From: Aphis gossypii
Taxonomy: Eukaryota > Arthropoda > Insecta > Hemiptera > Aphididae
NCBI RefSeq assembly: GCF_020184175.1
Contig: NC_065532.1
Location: 19,220,001-19,284,000, forward strand
Length of the DNA stretch: 64,000 nt
Reading direction: 5' to 3'
Part shown: positions 1-13,900 of the stretch, piece after piece
How positions within the stretch are numbered: position 1 is the first letter of the stretch
Layout: each line of letters starts with the position of its first letter
Notes under the pieces: model-generated
The model's database searches: none
The model's input: the letters and a program-made list of their open reading frames with translations, nothing else
Told to the model about the DNA's origin: nothing
Program-made: the position numbers and the translations under genes

Positions 1-1701
1 TAGAAATTTGAAGACTTTTTTTATTTCCCATATGGTCCTTATAAGTTTTCGTAATTTGTATAGATACCTAATCGTGTAATCTAATTAAAGTTTTAAAGTT
101 CAACATTTTGAAGTTTGAAGTAAAATTATACCAATAATTATTATAACATAAAAAAGTTATCTAGAATTAAGCTGTATGTTGTATTAATTGAATTATAAAA
201 ATGCTCAAAAGTAATATTTTTGATAAACATTTTAAAATTGCATATGCATTGTATTTTATTATGACATGTTTATGCACCAATGCATATGAAAATTAATTAT
301 TATTAGTGGTATTTAGGTTTTATAGGCAAAACTTAAAAGAAATGATCCGTCCCAATTTTAATATTAATTTAATGTTTCTTTTAAGACTACAGACCGATGT
401 TCTACTACTTATATTAAATGAAGAAATGGTTTGATTAAAATTGTCAGGAACTTAAGACTCCTTTGTTTATAAGATCATTCTATAACAATGAAGTTAACTC
501 AACTATATTATTATAGTCGTGCTGTCTTTTCGGACTTCCGGTGTCTACTGTTCATACTTAAATTGTCCAAAAGGATTGTCGAATATGTAACAATCTTAAT
601 TCCTGAATATTGCAGTACGAATAGACGGAACCGGATAGTTGGAGTAAGAGATCTCGTACATTCAATTATTATAATATGTTAGCTAGTTATAGCTTATACA
701 GAAAACATCGCCGTATCATTCTTCGAATATTTTCAAAACTCAATAGATACAGTGTTATTATATGCTACTTATATTTTTAATTATACTTTTAATAATATTA
801 TTTGAATTAAATTAAATTTATTCATTAAGTTTCTAAAAAATTAATTTGTAACAACAACAATAATATATTTTGCTAACTTGTTATTTTGTATAGTGCTGGA
901 AAAGGCCCTTCCCTTGATAATACTTCAAAAACTATTTCCTCATTTACATTCATTAGGTTATTTACAAAACGATGTTATTCCTAATGGTTGTTACAGTACC
1001 AAAATACTTTATACCATTCTAATATATTTAGGGTTTATCACTTTTTAATTATATGACTTACGAGTAAGGCTCTGAAGCTGATGCATTTGCATTTTTTTTT
1101 TTTTTTTGAACTTTTTAGACGATGCTCTCTTGGCCACAAATATGTTTCATTAGCATGTGAATCTGAATAAATAATTTTTATTTTGCATTTTTTGGTGGTT
1201 ACTACTTTTATAGTCAATTTTTGATATGTTTAGGTCATTTCCCCACATTTTTATTCATTTTTACTGGTTCCACACTAGTTCACTTCATATCGTTTTTTTG
1301 TTAACCATTATGCCAATAACTTAAAACTTGGAAATTTATAAAACAATGATATCTGTAATTTTTTTACGTCATTTTTTAAGGACATTTTTTTCATTTTTAC
1401 GTCATATTCGCATATATTTTTTAAGTAATTTTTTAATGTTTTTAAGGTTCAACTTCCGAACCCTACTTACTTACGAGTACCTATTTAATTTGTATTTATT
1501 AAGACTAGGTTTGTGGAAACAATTAAATCCTTATTTTTTGATAGAAGTCAGCTCTTTTTAATATTTATTTTTTTTTTAAATAGTTGTTTATAATACAACA
1601 TAATATACACTCTTTTCGTATTTTGTATGGTTGTGATTATAAAACTGACTTATATTGTTATAGTTTTTATTTATTATTATAAAATTGTCATTATTTCTTA
1701 A

Positions 1702-2103
1702 GAGGACGTCGTAACCGCTTGCATTGTCTCCGTCTTACTACCGTATATCATAGCAAATTTACCTTCTGCAGAACTCATTTTATATTGTTAGCTTTAATAT
1801 TGGAGTCAATTTACCTGTTATCAATCTTAAAGATAGGGATATTATCAAGGGCATAAATTGAGTCAATGATCGTTTTAAAGATATAATATTTTACAGAGCT
1901 ATAGCTTAGTTTAATATTAATGTATCAATAAAAGTTTACGCGATGCTCTAGGGTCTAGATAATAGTCTTACCTTTAAGTTAAATAATAAGTAAATTTACT
2001 ATAATATTATAGCAAACAGCATAAAATGGATTCTTCTGAATTCAAATATGTTAGGATGTACGTTAGTTTGACGAAGACAGCGCATGTAGGTACGACGTTC
2101 TCT
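1702..2103. mobile_element. foldback element, TTAA-type ends (diverged copy)
   Basis: The left end reads GAGGACGTCGTAACC and directly follows TTAA (1698-1701). The right end, read in reverse complement, is GAGAACGTCGTACC and is followed by TTAG where TTAA would be expected. The two ends align as imperfect inverted arms for roughly 90 bases, including shared blocks such as CATTTTAT and TGTT.GC. The ends match those at 35808 and 40520, so this is the oldest-looking of three copies. It has no coding capacity. TTAA targets suggest a piggyBac-type non-autonomous element, which is inference. Confidence 0.6.
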
Positions 2104-5100
2104 TTAGTCATAATGAAAATATGACAAATTAAATTGGTACTTAAATAAATAGTTTAATACTGTGTTAATTATATAAAGATTAGAATAATGTTGTCAAAAA
2201 GAATTACTAAATATCTAATAAACACTGTTTTTATTTGTGATTTGTTTGTATAGTGGAGGAAAACAATACTTTTACATAGTTTTTTGTAGGTCTGGCACCC
2301 ACAGCCCCATGAGTTTTTATCCCGTAATTTTAACTCTATTTCTATAGCTCATATAGGTTTATATTTTGTAACTAACTCATCCATTTTTAATTCCTAAATC
2401 CACCGCTGATTATATAAGAACAATTTGTAAATTTGTTTGAAGGAAAAAATTTGTTTTTTATTTATCACTCTTATATAAGTTTCAACTGTATAAGTCACAA
2501 AAAATAGGTACTGATAATATATTATAACAACAATTGCGTGGTCGTGTGTTTTAGGATTCGAAGAAATAGATTAAGTTTAAGAATTAAATTATTATATTTA
2601 GAATTATTTTCAAAAAACAATGTATTCCGAAGAATTTGGTGAAGAATGGTTAGCCTTTAAGCGATTTTTCTATTTCATATAGAGTATTAAAGGTACCTAT
2701 TTAAAATTAAAGATCTCTAATGTATTGACATTAATTATACTAGAAATAATAGTGAGTACTACCAAAAGTCAACAATAAAAAAATACCTATTGTTTTTAAA
2801 TCGGACTACTTTTTTGAAAATGTATGAGGTAAAAAAATATTTTTTCATTTACCTATAAATCGATGATGTGGAAGAATCAAAATTTCAGGTTTTCGCGCTG
2901 ACTTGTTATAACGAAAAGGGGTTAATTAAGTATATACCTACTAATAATATGTAGGTACACCGTTTTATATTTTGCCTTGGGCGCAAAAAGGTTAGATCCG
3001 GCACTGTTAAACAGAATAATACATCATTGTGATTTTGAACATTTGAATAATTTACAAGCTTTGTAGTCTCACGGCAATGTTCAAATGAAAATGTGGGCAA
3101 GACCTTGTAAAGTCATGAATAAAGCTTTTAAATTACTAAAATGTGTTTTCTCTTCTCACTTTTTCTCCCTTCCTCCTTCTTTATCCTTCTTTCTCTTACA
3201 TTCGTTCTCTAAAAATTCCCGTCATTTTGCCATTGCATGGTTATTGTGGATATAATAAGGGGTGAAATCTACCCCTCAAAATTACATTTGTTAAAATATA
3301 AAAGCTCAAAAATGACCTAACCTAGCATTTAAATCGCATAAGTTTAATTGTTTTCGCTTAAAACCACTAGACTAATTTTCAGAGATTTTCTAATTTAACA
3401 GTAACGCGCGTTCTCACCAATTAAATTTATATGTGTTAATAAGTACTAATATTATACCTATACATCACATATTCAAATTAAAATTATGATCCTAATTCAT
3501 TTTCATTTAGTAGCTTAATAATAATGTACTAAATAAAATATTATTAATCATCCTATAGTCAGGATAGGATACACGCATTTAGCCCTGCACTCCCTCCTCA
3601 TCACCTATAAAGAACCAGCCTCGACAAGCGACATGCTACACGTACAAGGAAAACCTTACGATCAATCACATTGTGACCAAATACCTACTCAAAATACGCC
3701 GAAACCCAAAAAAATCTTTATTAACCCAGCTTCACTCCAACATGCACTTAACGAAGAAAACACGGAAACAATATATTTATTTTTCCAAATAATCTCACAA
3801 ATTTTAAATATTTTTTTTGTTTTACTTATAGAGGCCCACACACAAAAAAACAGTGATAGTGATAAATTGTGTTCAGCTATACGTCTTAGCGCCACCACAC
3901 TGCAGCAATCGTGTGTTGGGACCATTCACTGTATCTAATTTTAAGGTAGGCTAAGAACCATCGCTATCAAAACCTTAACATAAAATAGAATAAAATAATA
4001 TTATTACATTAAGATTAAGCAGCTTGTTATGTAAACAGATACTATAAATAATGAGTTACTTATATTACTTTTAAAATATAAAAAAAAAATACCAGGACTA
4101 TTTTCTTCAGACTTCAGAGTAAAATATAACTGCATACCTATAATAAATTTATAATAAAAAAAAAATTAACAAATCATTTAATGTATTTATAATCCAAACG
4201 AGAAATTTGAATTAATGAAAAAACGTTTTGATACATTATGTTATATGTACCTACCTATATGTTCATATGCATAAAATATTTCAAAAAAATGTTAGCAAAA
4301 AGTTCTTCAAGCAAACACAAATTCTGAATAAGCTATAAATATCGATAATTTATTATGTATTATTTATTATTGATATAAATTATATATTATATACAATATA
4401 TACATATTATGTGATATGTAGATAACCATGTACTCCAAATCCGTTTCTATTGTCTAAAGCATCTTTATTTATGTTACATTCTTTCAAATCGTATTATTTA
4501 ATTATTATAAGTAAATAATAAATATATTCAAATATATTCTAATATATGCCTATACTACCTAGTGCTAGTCGCACTAATGGCCTAGTCATTGAAGTCAATT
4601 TGTATATGTGATCAATAAAAAAAAAATTATAATTCAAACTTTTTATTTTTATTGAAAAATAATTCTTTAAAAACGAAATCGAATATAATTATTACACGTG
4701 CTGTTTATCGAAATATCAGCCGTTGGCGCCACAACAACAATAATATAATAGATGTGGAATTTTATATAAAAGAATCATTTTGATTATATTGCCTGCTTTC
4801 GAGATTATAACTAGTGTCCGGTTCTTATTTTTATAAAAAAATATGAATAACATTTTAAAAATAAAAAATAAATAATATGATTTTTTTTTCATACTAATAG
4901 TATCGTAGATAGAAGAAAAAGTTTTAGTTTTGAATAATTATTTTATTCAATTACTAAGTTAAAAAATAAAAATGAAGTTTAATCAAAACAAAATATAAAA
5001 GTTCTTTAAATCGTACAAATTACCTATTAATTCGTGAAAATAATGTACAATGTACCTATAAATAAATAATTACACTATAGACTATAGAGTATAGACTGTA

Positions 5101-7049
5101 GTGGTTTCCTTGAAATGTTTAAGTGTTTTATTAAAATAAAACATTATTTATGGATCGTAACTTTAACTAACATACCGACACCAAAATATATATTTCGAGA
5201 TATATTATCCCTTTACGAATATATAAAAATCAATGTATATTTATATGGACTTTATAGATTTGGGAACTACTGAACCAATTGAAATTAGATTCTACATGCA
5301 TATTCCTTGATATTTTGTGAGTGTTTATTCAGTTTATTGCATTGTTTTTCAACCCCTATAGGTTTCCATAGATCAACTCACGCATGAATTTCAATTTGGC
5401 TCACGAAAATCGAATATATTTTTGTTTATGCATAGGATTTCCATTTGTTAAAAACATGAGAATTTAAAATATAGTCTATATAAATATGTATACTTATATT
5501 ATAAAGCTTAAAAGATTCGAAAAAAATAACAATTGTTTTTATGGAGACATTAAAGAAATTTGGAAAATGATTTGAACCCCGTTCGAAAATATGCCAAGTG
5601 CTGTATGATCGAATTAATTTACAAGCCTGTGATACATCTATACAGCGTTGTACCTATTTATTTGTTCAATTTATTACGAGTGAAGTCGGGTTATACACCT
5701 AATACCTATAGTATTTTTATAAAATTACAATTGCATATACCTGCCAATTGCAAATAAACTGTTACTTAAAAATATAATAGGATTTCAAACTTTTAAGTAC
5801 GCCAATCGCCAACCTGTTTAAGTTAATAACACAATTATTTCATATAAGTTGTCGGAATAATGGATTAAAATTGCATACACAAAAAAAAATGCATTTGATA
5901 TGTACCTACCTATACGTTTGATTGCGGAGGTCATCCGTGTCAAATTAATATTCTCGGATATTGAACTGATTTGTATATAATCCGAATTATTCTGCGAGAG
6001 ATATATTCAGAATTTTTCCATACCAGTGATAATTGTTCACCCTTAACCACCAGCTTGCGACACACACACTATATATGGTAAATTGTTGACAACGAATAAT
6101 TTTTTTTAATATTTTTGCGTACATTTAATTGATTATAAACCAATTCAAAACGTTTCATCATAATTCAATTCTTTGGTTTTATAATAATATGGTACTCAGT
6201 ATAAACTATATTATATTAATTACTGTGGGACTAAGGTATGAATGACGTTATACTTAGCCGCCTTTGTACTTTACACTATAATAATTAATATTTTAACTAC
6301 CAATACACTTATTAATTAGCATTTCGTTTAGAAGGACTCAATAAAAGAATTTATCGAATAATAGATCTATTGTCTTTGTCTTCATATATACCTATACATA
6401 TAGTCTTACCGGGTTAATTCAGAACTCGCACTATTGGAAGTACGGAAACCAATTTCGCATTTAATTTGACACGTTGCACACATCACTAAAGGTCTAAAAC
6501 ACTATTATTGGCTTTAATTTTTTTTTGCGCTTCGATTTTTAAATGTTAGCATTTTACACGATTTTAATATTAATACTATACGCGTAATGCGTATGTTTGT
6601 ATTTAATTTATGCTATTTAAACACGTGTTACGGTCAAAGTCCAATAATAATGAAATATTAAAATGTTTATAGTTTTAACAAAAGCATAAGTTATATCAAC
6701 ATAAAAAAATATCATACAAAGATTATTAAAATTGAACGAATAGTATAAAATTATTTTTTACATACCTACTAACTTAAATCCGTGATTGTAACAGATAATT
6801 ATATTTATATATTATATTTTTATACCAATGTTATAATTTAGTTTAAAATAATAAAAATAAAAGTATTATAATAATATTATTTTAAATGCTGTTATAAATT
6901 AAGTTAAATTTTGATATTGTTTTTAAAATATTACGCATATTATAATATAATATAGATAATAATCGACAATTTTAAAGTCGATCATGTTAGAATTTATTTT
7001 TAGGGCCACGCACCCTAGGTATATGTTTCTTTATAATATTATAGTTATT

Positions 7050-7140
7050 CAATAATAAAAAAAAATTTCCATGGAAGTCGATCTTCAAAGGTGAAGTTTA
7101 TTTTAGTAGATCGTGATCAAAAAAAGTTTGGCCACCCCTG
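7050..7140. mobile_element. hAT-like terminal fragment
   Basis: The segment ends with the reverse complement of CAGGGGTGGCCAAAC, a terminus typical of hAT-family elements, preceded by GATCGTGATC and GTAGATCG-type sequence. A matching left terminus and an 8-bp target duplication were not found, so this is either a truncated copy or one whose other end has decayed. Confidence 0.4.
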
Positions 7141-8418
7141 ATCTATACGGACTCAATTCAAAGGTATTAAGATAATAAGCTGGACTTAATTTAAACACAT
7201 GAAAGTAGTTCGGACTCAATTCAATATCACCGATTATTATTAGTGCTCGAATTTTAAATCATTAGCATATATGGTTCTTTTTTTATATATGAGATAGAAA
7301 TCTAATTTTTATATATTTCTAAATTCGTTTCACATCATTCTGATTCCAAATAAACCAATTTATTTTTGCTTTTTTTTAATCAAATACTTTTTTTGATTTT
7401 TTAGTTATTTTAGCAGTAGAATTTTTAAATGTTTATTATACTACTAAAGTAATAATAAAACAAATGAGTTAATAAGAAACGTAAAACCCAAAATACGTTA
7501 TAGATATTGGTTTATTATTGTTTTCGTTATCTGCTAGTTTAATATATAAAATAATATTGTTATATTTATATAACAAACAGTAGTACAGTACCCATGCGGC
7601 ATGCGGTCAGTATGCCTACAACATCGAGATTGACCATTTCAAAATTTATGATTTAGTGTTGTAGGTATTGTTGAAATTTTAAACTTCTTGTTTGAAGTAT
7701 TCACCGATAAATTCAGTGATGTAGAGTCGTTTTCTATGCATAAAACTATTCCATCAGACAATATAGTCAGTTTCACTACCTACTGCAAATCTAAAAAAAT
7801 AATTGGTAATATTAATTCTTTTTTAATTTAAATTAATTTTTCAAATTTTTTTTATTCATTTTTATACTTAGTTCGAGTTATTTTTGCTTTTTAAAAATAA
7901 ATACACTTTTTTTGCTTTTTTAAAACAATTGTGTGCTTTTTTAGTTGCTAATTAATTATGCTTTAAAATCCGAGCTTTAATTATTATACTACTTGGCAAA
8001 TCATAAAACGTATATCATCTATACCTATAACTTAATAACCGTATGTAACTATTATTGTAAAATTTAAAAAAAGATACACATTAGAAAATACCAACTTTCG
8101 TAAAATAATATTATGACCTACTTACATATTATAATAATAATTAATATCTTACAAAACATTTAAAGCCGAATATTTATTTTTATATTTTTAACTTATCTAT
8201 GTATATTTTAAAATATAAAATAGATGAATCGATATATTGGTTGAATAAAATGTATTCGATAATTAAAAATTTTTCGAGCGATCCTTAGATAATAGATTAT
8301 AAATACGATATAAAAAGCTCAATTAAACAATGACGCATTTCCGGTCTGGGGAGGATAATAACGGTCCACCGGAAAATGGGACTTTTTTTATTGTCCCCCC
8401 CTTTATCAAAGCTAGTGT

Positions 8419-8466
8419 ATACTTACCATAGATAATAAAGATATCTTTATTATCTATGATACTTAC
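8419..8466. repeat. 32-bp perfect palindrome with 8-bp flanking repeats
   Basis: CATAGATAATAAAGAT at 8427-8442 is followed immediately by its exact reverse complement at 8443-8458. The octamer ATACTTAC lies directly on each side (8419-8426 and 8459-8466). An 8-bp duplication is the size made by hAT-type transposases, so this could be a minimal foldback element or a hairpin-joined remnant left after excision. Confidence 0.75.
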
Positions 8467-10980
8467 CTATGTATATCTGTAGATAGTTAACTAGTTTCAT
8501 AACCTATGTATTTTTATATCACCAATTCGCAGAAATTATAATAGTTAAAATTAAATAAAATGTTGTGTTTGTTAGGTACTGTTAAATTAAGTAACATAAT
8601 ACATTCCAGGCCTTCCTGAAAAAAATCCTAAATATTCCATTACGCGGTTAAATAGTGTATATTTAATATTTTTTATTTTTTTATTATCCATTTTTCTCTT
8701 ATATATCTAGATACCTATTATTATAACAACATATAACTAAACATGACAAATACTTATAGCATTAGTGTAAAAGTTGTCACATGAAATTGTACGAAATTCA
8801 ATTTTACAAGTGTTTCACTAGGTAACACCTAATATTACTTTTTTATCTTATTTAATAATTAATAATAATATGTATTGTACTGATCAATTTTGGATGACGT
8901 GCACGATGCACATAATATCTTCATTCTTCATACTCGAAAACGTATGAATATAAACACAGTATACTTAATAATTAATAATTAATCGTCAATAGATTATATT
9001 CAATTTCAGTAGCTCATTGAACAATAGGCATTCAAATAAATATTTATTTCGGTCCTCTAAAAGTTGAAAAACAACTTGATAATTTTCAAAAAAAAAAAAA
9101 TACCTATAACAATAGATTTCTTGAGAATCGGGATAGGTTTGTAGTTTCGTTTTCAAAGTTCAAACCCATATAAGTTGCTGTTGTAGATCACTCATGATCA
9201 TGAACTTTATTTCAGCTCACGAAAATCAAAAATTATTTTTTCTTTATATTTTAGTGAGTACCTATTAGTTTCTTTTAGTTACAGATAATAAAATAGTTAT
9301 TATAATTAGATAGTTTTCAATGTTTCCCTATTATTAAATTTTATCATTTAGAGGGTACCTATAATGAACATATTCTACATCTATATTCTACATAAATGTA
9401 GAAGAACCAAGCTGTATGGTTGAAGTTTAAGAAGTAAAAAAGTACTCAACAGATTTCATTATTTCAACAAAAAACAATTATTATATAGATTGAAATAGAT
9501 CATCGGCTAAAATAGATCTTATAACTTATAAGTAGTTATATTTTAATAATACGTAGGTACTTATGCAAATCCAGTTTTTGACCAATGAAGATTTTTTTAA
9601 ATTTTTTTTCTACCCCCAAAATCTTTTAAAAAATAAATTACTTTTAGAATTTAATTTTAAATGTAAAAATAAACATTCTAATTTGAAAAATTCTCATACG
9701 AACTGAGACAAAAAAATAAAGGGAATTGAATTTGATTATTTTAAAATGTAAATTGTAAAACAATGTGTTAATTAATTATTATGTTAAATGACAACAAATA
9801 ACTTCCACCACTGTTTATCTTTGTAGTGTTCTCATACAAATCGATGTGTCACACCACTATTTTTTATTCAGCGATTCGAGTGTGAAAAACGCGCGATAAG
9901 CGCAAACGATGTGACGTCTCAATTCGCATAAGAATTTTGAAAAAAAATACAAGTAGTGTTTATTTTATATTTATTTATTTTTGGCCGGTTAATACACAGA
10001 TAAAAAAGAAAAAATAATAATAAATACCCGTAAAGTAAATACTATCATAACACTAGGTTTTTTTCTTTTTAGTACCTACCTAGTGTAATTTATGGAACAT
10101 TTTCATCAAATTTTTCCATTCCTATAAAATGTTGGAAAAATTTAGTGTATAAAAATAAAAATTTTAAAGTTCTTAGATAAATTCTATACAAAACAAATTT
10201 TAGGTATGCGTGGAAAGCAATGTTTTGAGACATTTGTAAAAAAATAAATTTTTATTTAAATTTGAGCTCTAGTGATTAAAAAATATAAATCAAAGTATTA
10301 CCTTAAACTTAGGACTTACAGTTTTATCATTAACCATAAGTCTATGCAGTGTAGATTCTAGTCAGTAATTAATAATGAATGTTTTGATTAATATATTAAC
10401 AATCAAATAATAAAGGAGCATTTTTTATGACATAATTAAAAATAATCTGACACACAATAATCATAAAGACATAAGAATATTTTGATTGATTTATAAAAGT
10501 ATAAAAATATTACATCATATCATAAATAATAATATATTAGACAGCTTCATTAGTAATATTATGTTTTAATCAATGAAAGCGCTGCCTCAATAGAATATTT
10601 ATAGGTTTCAAACAGTGTATTGTGATTTTTACTTTTCAGTGCACAGTCTCCTTAATTTATAGTATTATACACACAAAAAAAAAAATTGATATAAAATTAT
10701 ATTATTCAAATATAAATAATTTTAGTATTAATTTTACAATAATAACAATTAAATTAAAGTCGGAAATGTTATATAATAATGAACTCATAATATACTTAGA
10801 TTGACTGTTAACAAATATTTTGTTCAAAATGAGATACAGTTAAAAAAAATATATACAATTATTGAACTTAAGAACTTAAGTATCATTAAAGCACATATAT
10901 TAAAGCTTACATGTATGAATTTTACATAAATAAGGTGGTAACAGGCCATAATATTAAATTAAATTAACAATTTCATTTAA

Positions 10981-13900
10981 CTACTTAGCTTCATGGTAAA
11001 ATGACTCTCTTGGTAGAAACAACAATTTTTGCAAAAGTGGTATCAAAATAAAAATATTTAAAGATACCAAGTAAAATGTAAAATATTTGTAAGTAATATC
11101 TAACAAAGGAATATGCCTCTTCAATACATCATCAATTATTTTCATACCACTTTTTATTAAAATTTTATCAATAACACAAAGGAAGTACTTAATAATTAAG
11201 AATAACAAGACTATGCAACCATAGCCCAAACAACTTCTGATCACAATCACACCTAATAAATAAATAAAAAAATTATAAAATTACATATTTTAAATCTTTA
11301 TTAATATATTCATCATCCTAACAAGAAATTAATTGTATATTTCTTAGTTAAAATTCCTTGGAAATAATAACTCAAAATATACATATTATTAATGTAATAC
11401 AACTAATAACCAACAAGATCTCAAGTCTGATGATCGTATTAGGTATTTTTGTTGAACATTTTTTCTTAGAAAATAGATAAATATTATTAATAAAAAACAC
11501 AAAACCATTAAAATACAAAAAAATATAAATATTGTTATGAAAAATTGGAAAAAAATTGATACATAAACAATTGGCTTAAAAAATTAGATATTATTTCTTT
11601 AAATTTTTCTTTAAAAATATTATTTATTTGTGTTATTTATGCAATGTTTTACAGTTTTTTTAAAATTTAAATTAGCAGTTCAAACAAAGAAAATACATAA
11701 AAAAAACTATATAAACATCTATTTTTTATTCTCAATAGTATAAGTACTTACCCAAATAATTAATTGAAGGCCAACTGACAGAATTATTTATTGGATTTAT
11801 AACACGAATATCATCCTGTATACCTAATTTGACATTCAACCAACCTCCTGTCAATAAGCCCGCACAAGTTGCTAAAATTAGAGTTGTATCACCCCTGAAA
11901 CAAAAACATACATTTACATTAAAAACAAAATAACATATACAAAGATTAAAAGAAAAATTGATATAAAAAAAATTTAAAAAACAATAATATCACTTAAATT
12001 ATCATTAAAATTTATAAAAAATATTATTTATTTTTAATTATAACTTGTATATTACCTAGTTATTATTTATTTATATGTAATTGTATATTAATGTACGAAA
12101 ACTTTTTGTTTAAAAGCTAATTAATTGAAACACAATAATATGTATGTAATATGTATAGTTATCACTTATTTATATGTCCAAGCCAGAGGCATGCCCAGGG
12201 AGGATAAGGATTAACCCCCCCCCCATCAAAGGATCAAGAAAATTATTAAATAGTATTTTATATTATAGTTATCACTTATCCTTCAATATTCATAATTCAT
12301 AATAATTATTAGTTTATTACTTATTATTTATCAAGTCGCATTCATTGTCTATAGTTAATATCATAAACATACCTATTAATATTAACTTGATACGGTTAAA
12401 AACATTAACCATAATATTATCACCATTATTATATTTATAAACTATTTTTAGTATTTTTCCAACTAAACCTTTGAACCCCCCCCCCCCCCATCAATTTCAA
12501 AATCCTGGGCCCGCCACTGGTCTAAACTTAAAAGTAAAAAAAAAAACCAATACTGTGCTCTAGACAAATTATTTGTACCATAATAAAAATATGATACATA
12601 TGATAATGATGTATCTTTGAACAAGACGAAAACAATTAAAACAATTATCAGTAAAGTGTTCTTACAAGAGTAATCTATTTTGGACACCAAAACACAATTT
12701 TATTTCAAAGTATTTTTTGTTTTATCATAAATAGTAGCCAAATACATAAAACAGAAAAAAGATACAATAAAATTTCAGATCACTCTTTATTAATAAGAAA
12801 AGTAATATGAATAAGCAAAATAAACTAGGTAAAAAAAACCATTGTAATATATAAGAAAATTCCTTGTCTTGTTAAGAACCTTAAAAACTAAATAATTTAT
12901 TTTAAATATAATTTACTTGGTAGGTGTCCACTGATCACTAGTTGGGTAAATGAGTATTAAGCTCACAGTAACAACAATAAGTATCAATGGAGTCCAATTA
13001 CTATACATAAGATAACGGTCTAATACATCAGCCAATGGTACAAATGGAATCAATAAAACAATAGCTAATAGCAGACCAGCAATCACATCCTAGAATAAAA
13101 ATGGATAAAAATTTTAAAACATTTTAATATTTATACAAATGTATAGGTATTTTAATTTGTTTTATTATATTTTAATAGTTTTTCTTTAATGAGCAGTGAA
13201 TAATATTATTTACAATTATGCTATTAGTAAATTTTTTTGGTATTTATGTTATTATAAATTACTTGCAGTGTTTGAGAATTAACTAGACTATCACTGTTTT
13301 TACATATTTTTCAACTTGAAAATATTATAAAAATAAATAAATAATATATTTTTATATCAACCAAATGAAGACACAAAATAAACATTATATTGAGAGAATA
13401 AATACATATAAAAATCATGAATAAAATTATATGTTATCAATATATTTTATTATATTATTTGGTTCATAATAATAATTGTTTATTGTAAGGAAAAAATGTT
13501 TTGATTTTTCATAATAAAAATTTTCCAAATTAATAGGATTATGGTAAAACATACATTCTGAATAATAATATACCTATACTTTGTCCAGCGAAAGAACATA
13601 CCGCCATCCGACAAAAATTGGTTCTTCTGCGCATCCCCATGCAACACCCTTCTATAGAAGAACCAGATTATATGTTGACCCTGTGCCAATATATAGTATT
13701 ATTGATTTATATTTTATTTTTATTTTCAGGTATATTTACACCTCTAACTTATACCTATATGAGAGCATTGAAAAATATTTTAATCAATGACATGAGTAAC
13801 CTTAAACGACAGACTTTTGCACTCTAACCAATACTAATTAGTAATTAATAAGTAACATACAAATGGACAAAAAACTGTTTATAAAAAAAAAAAAAAAAAT

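Larger units (their letters stand above)
1..10980. other. gene-free AT-rich region
   Basis: No convincing gene was found in this stretch. Open frames are short, AT-rich and lack homology I recognise. It contains one foldback element (about 1702-2103), a hAT-like terminus ending at 7140 and a 32-bp perfect palindrome with flanking direct repeats (8427-8458). A splice-acceptor-like site at 892-893 is followed by an open frame of about 50 codons to a TAA at 1046, but I do not recognise the product. An open frame around 3633-3938 is likewise unidentified. Confidence 0.6.

Noticed and set aside
3633..3938. 101-aa open frame, extendable upstream
   Set aside because: The peptide is not recognisable, an antisense frame is equally open, and no promoter or splice context supports it; it may be a decayed transposon fragment.
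13480..13827. Overlapping open frames on both strands in a phosphatase-gene intron, with a small GGTTCTTCT...AGAAGAACC hairpin
   Set aside because: The frames conflict and none resembles a protein; possibly a repeat fragment, but no ends or target duplication were found.
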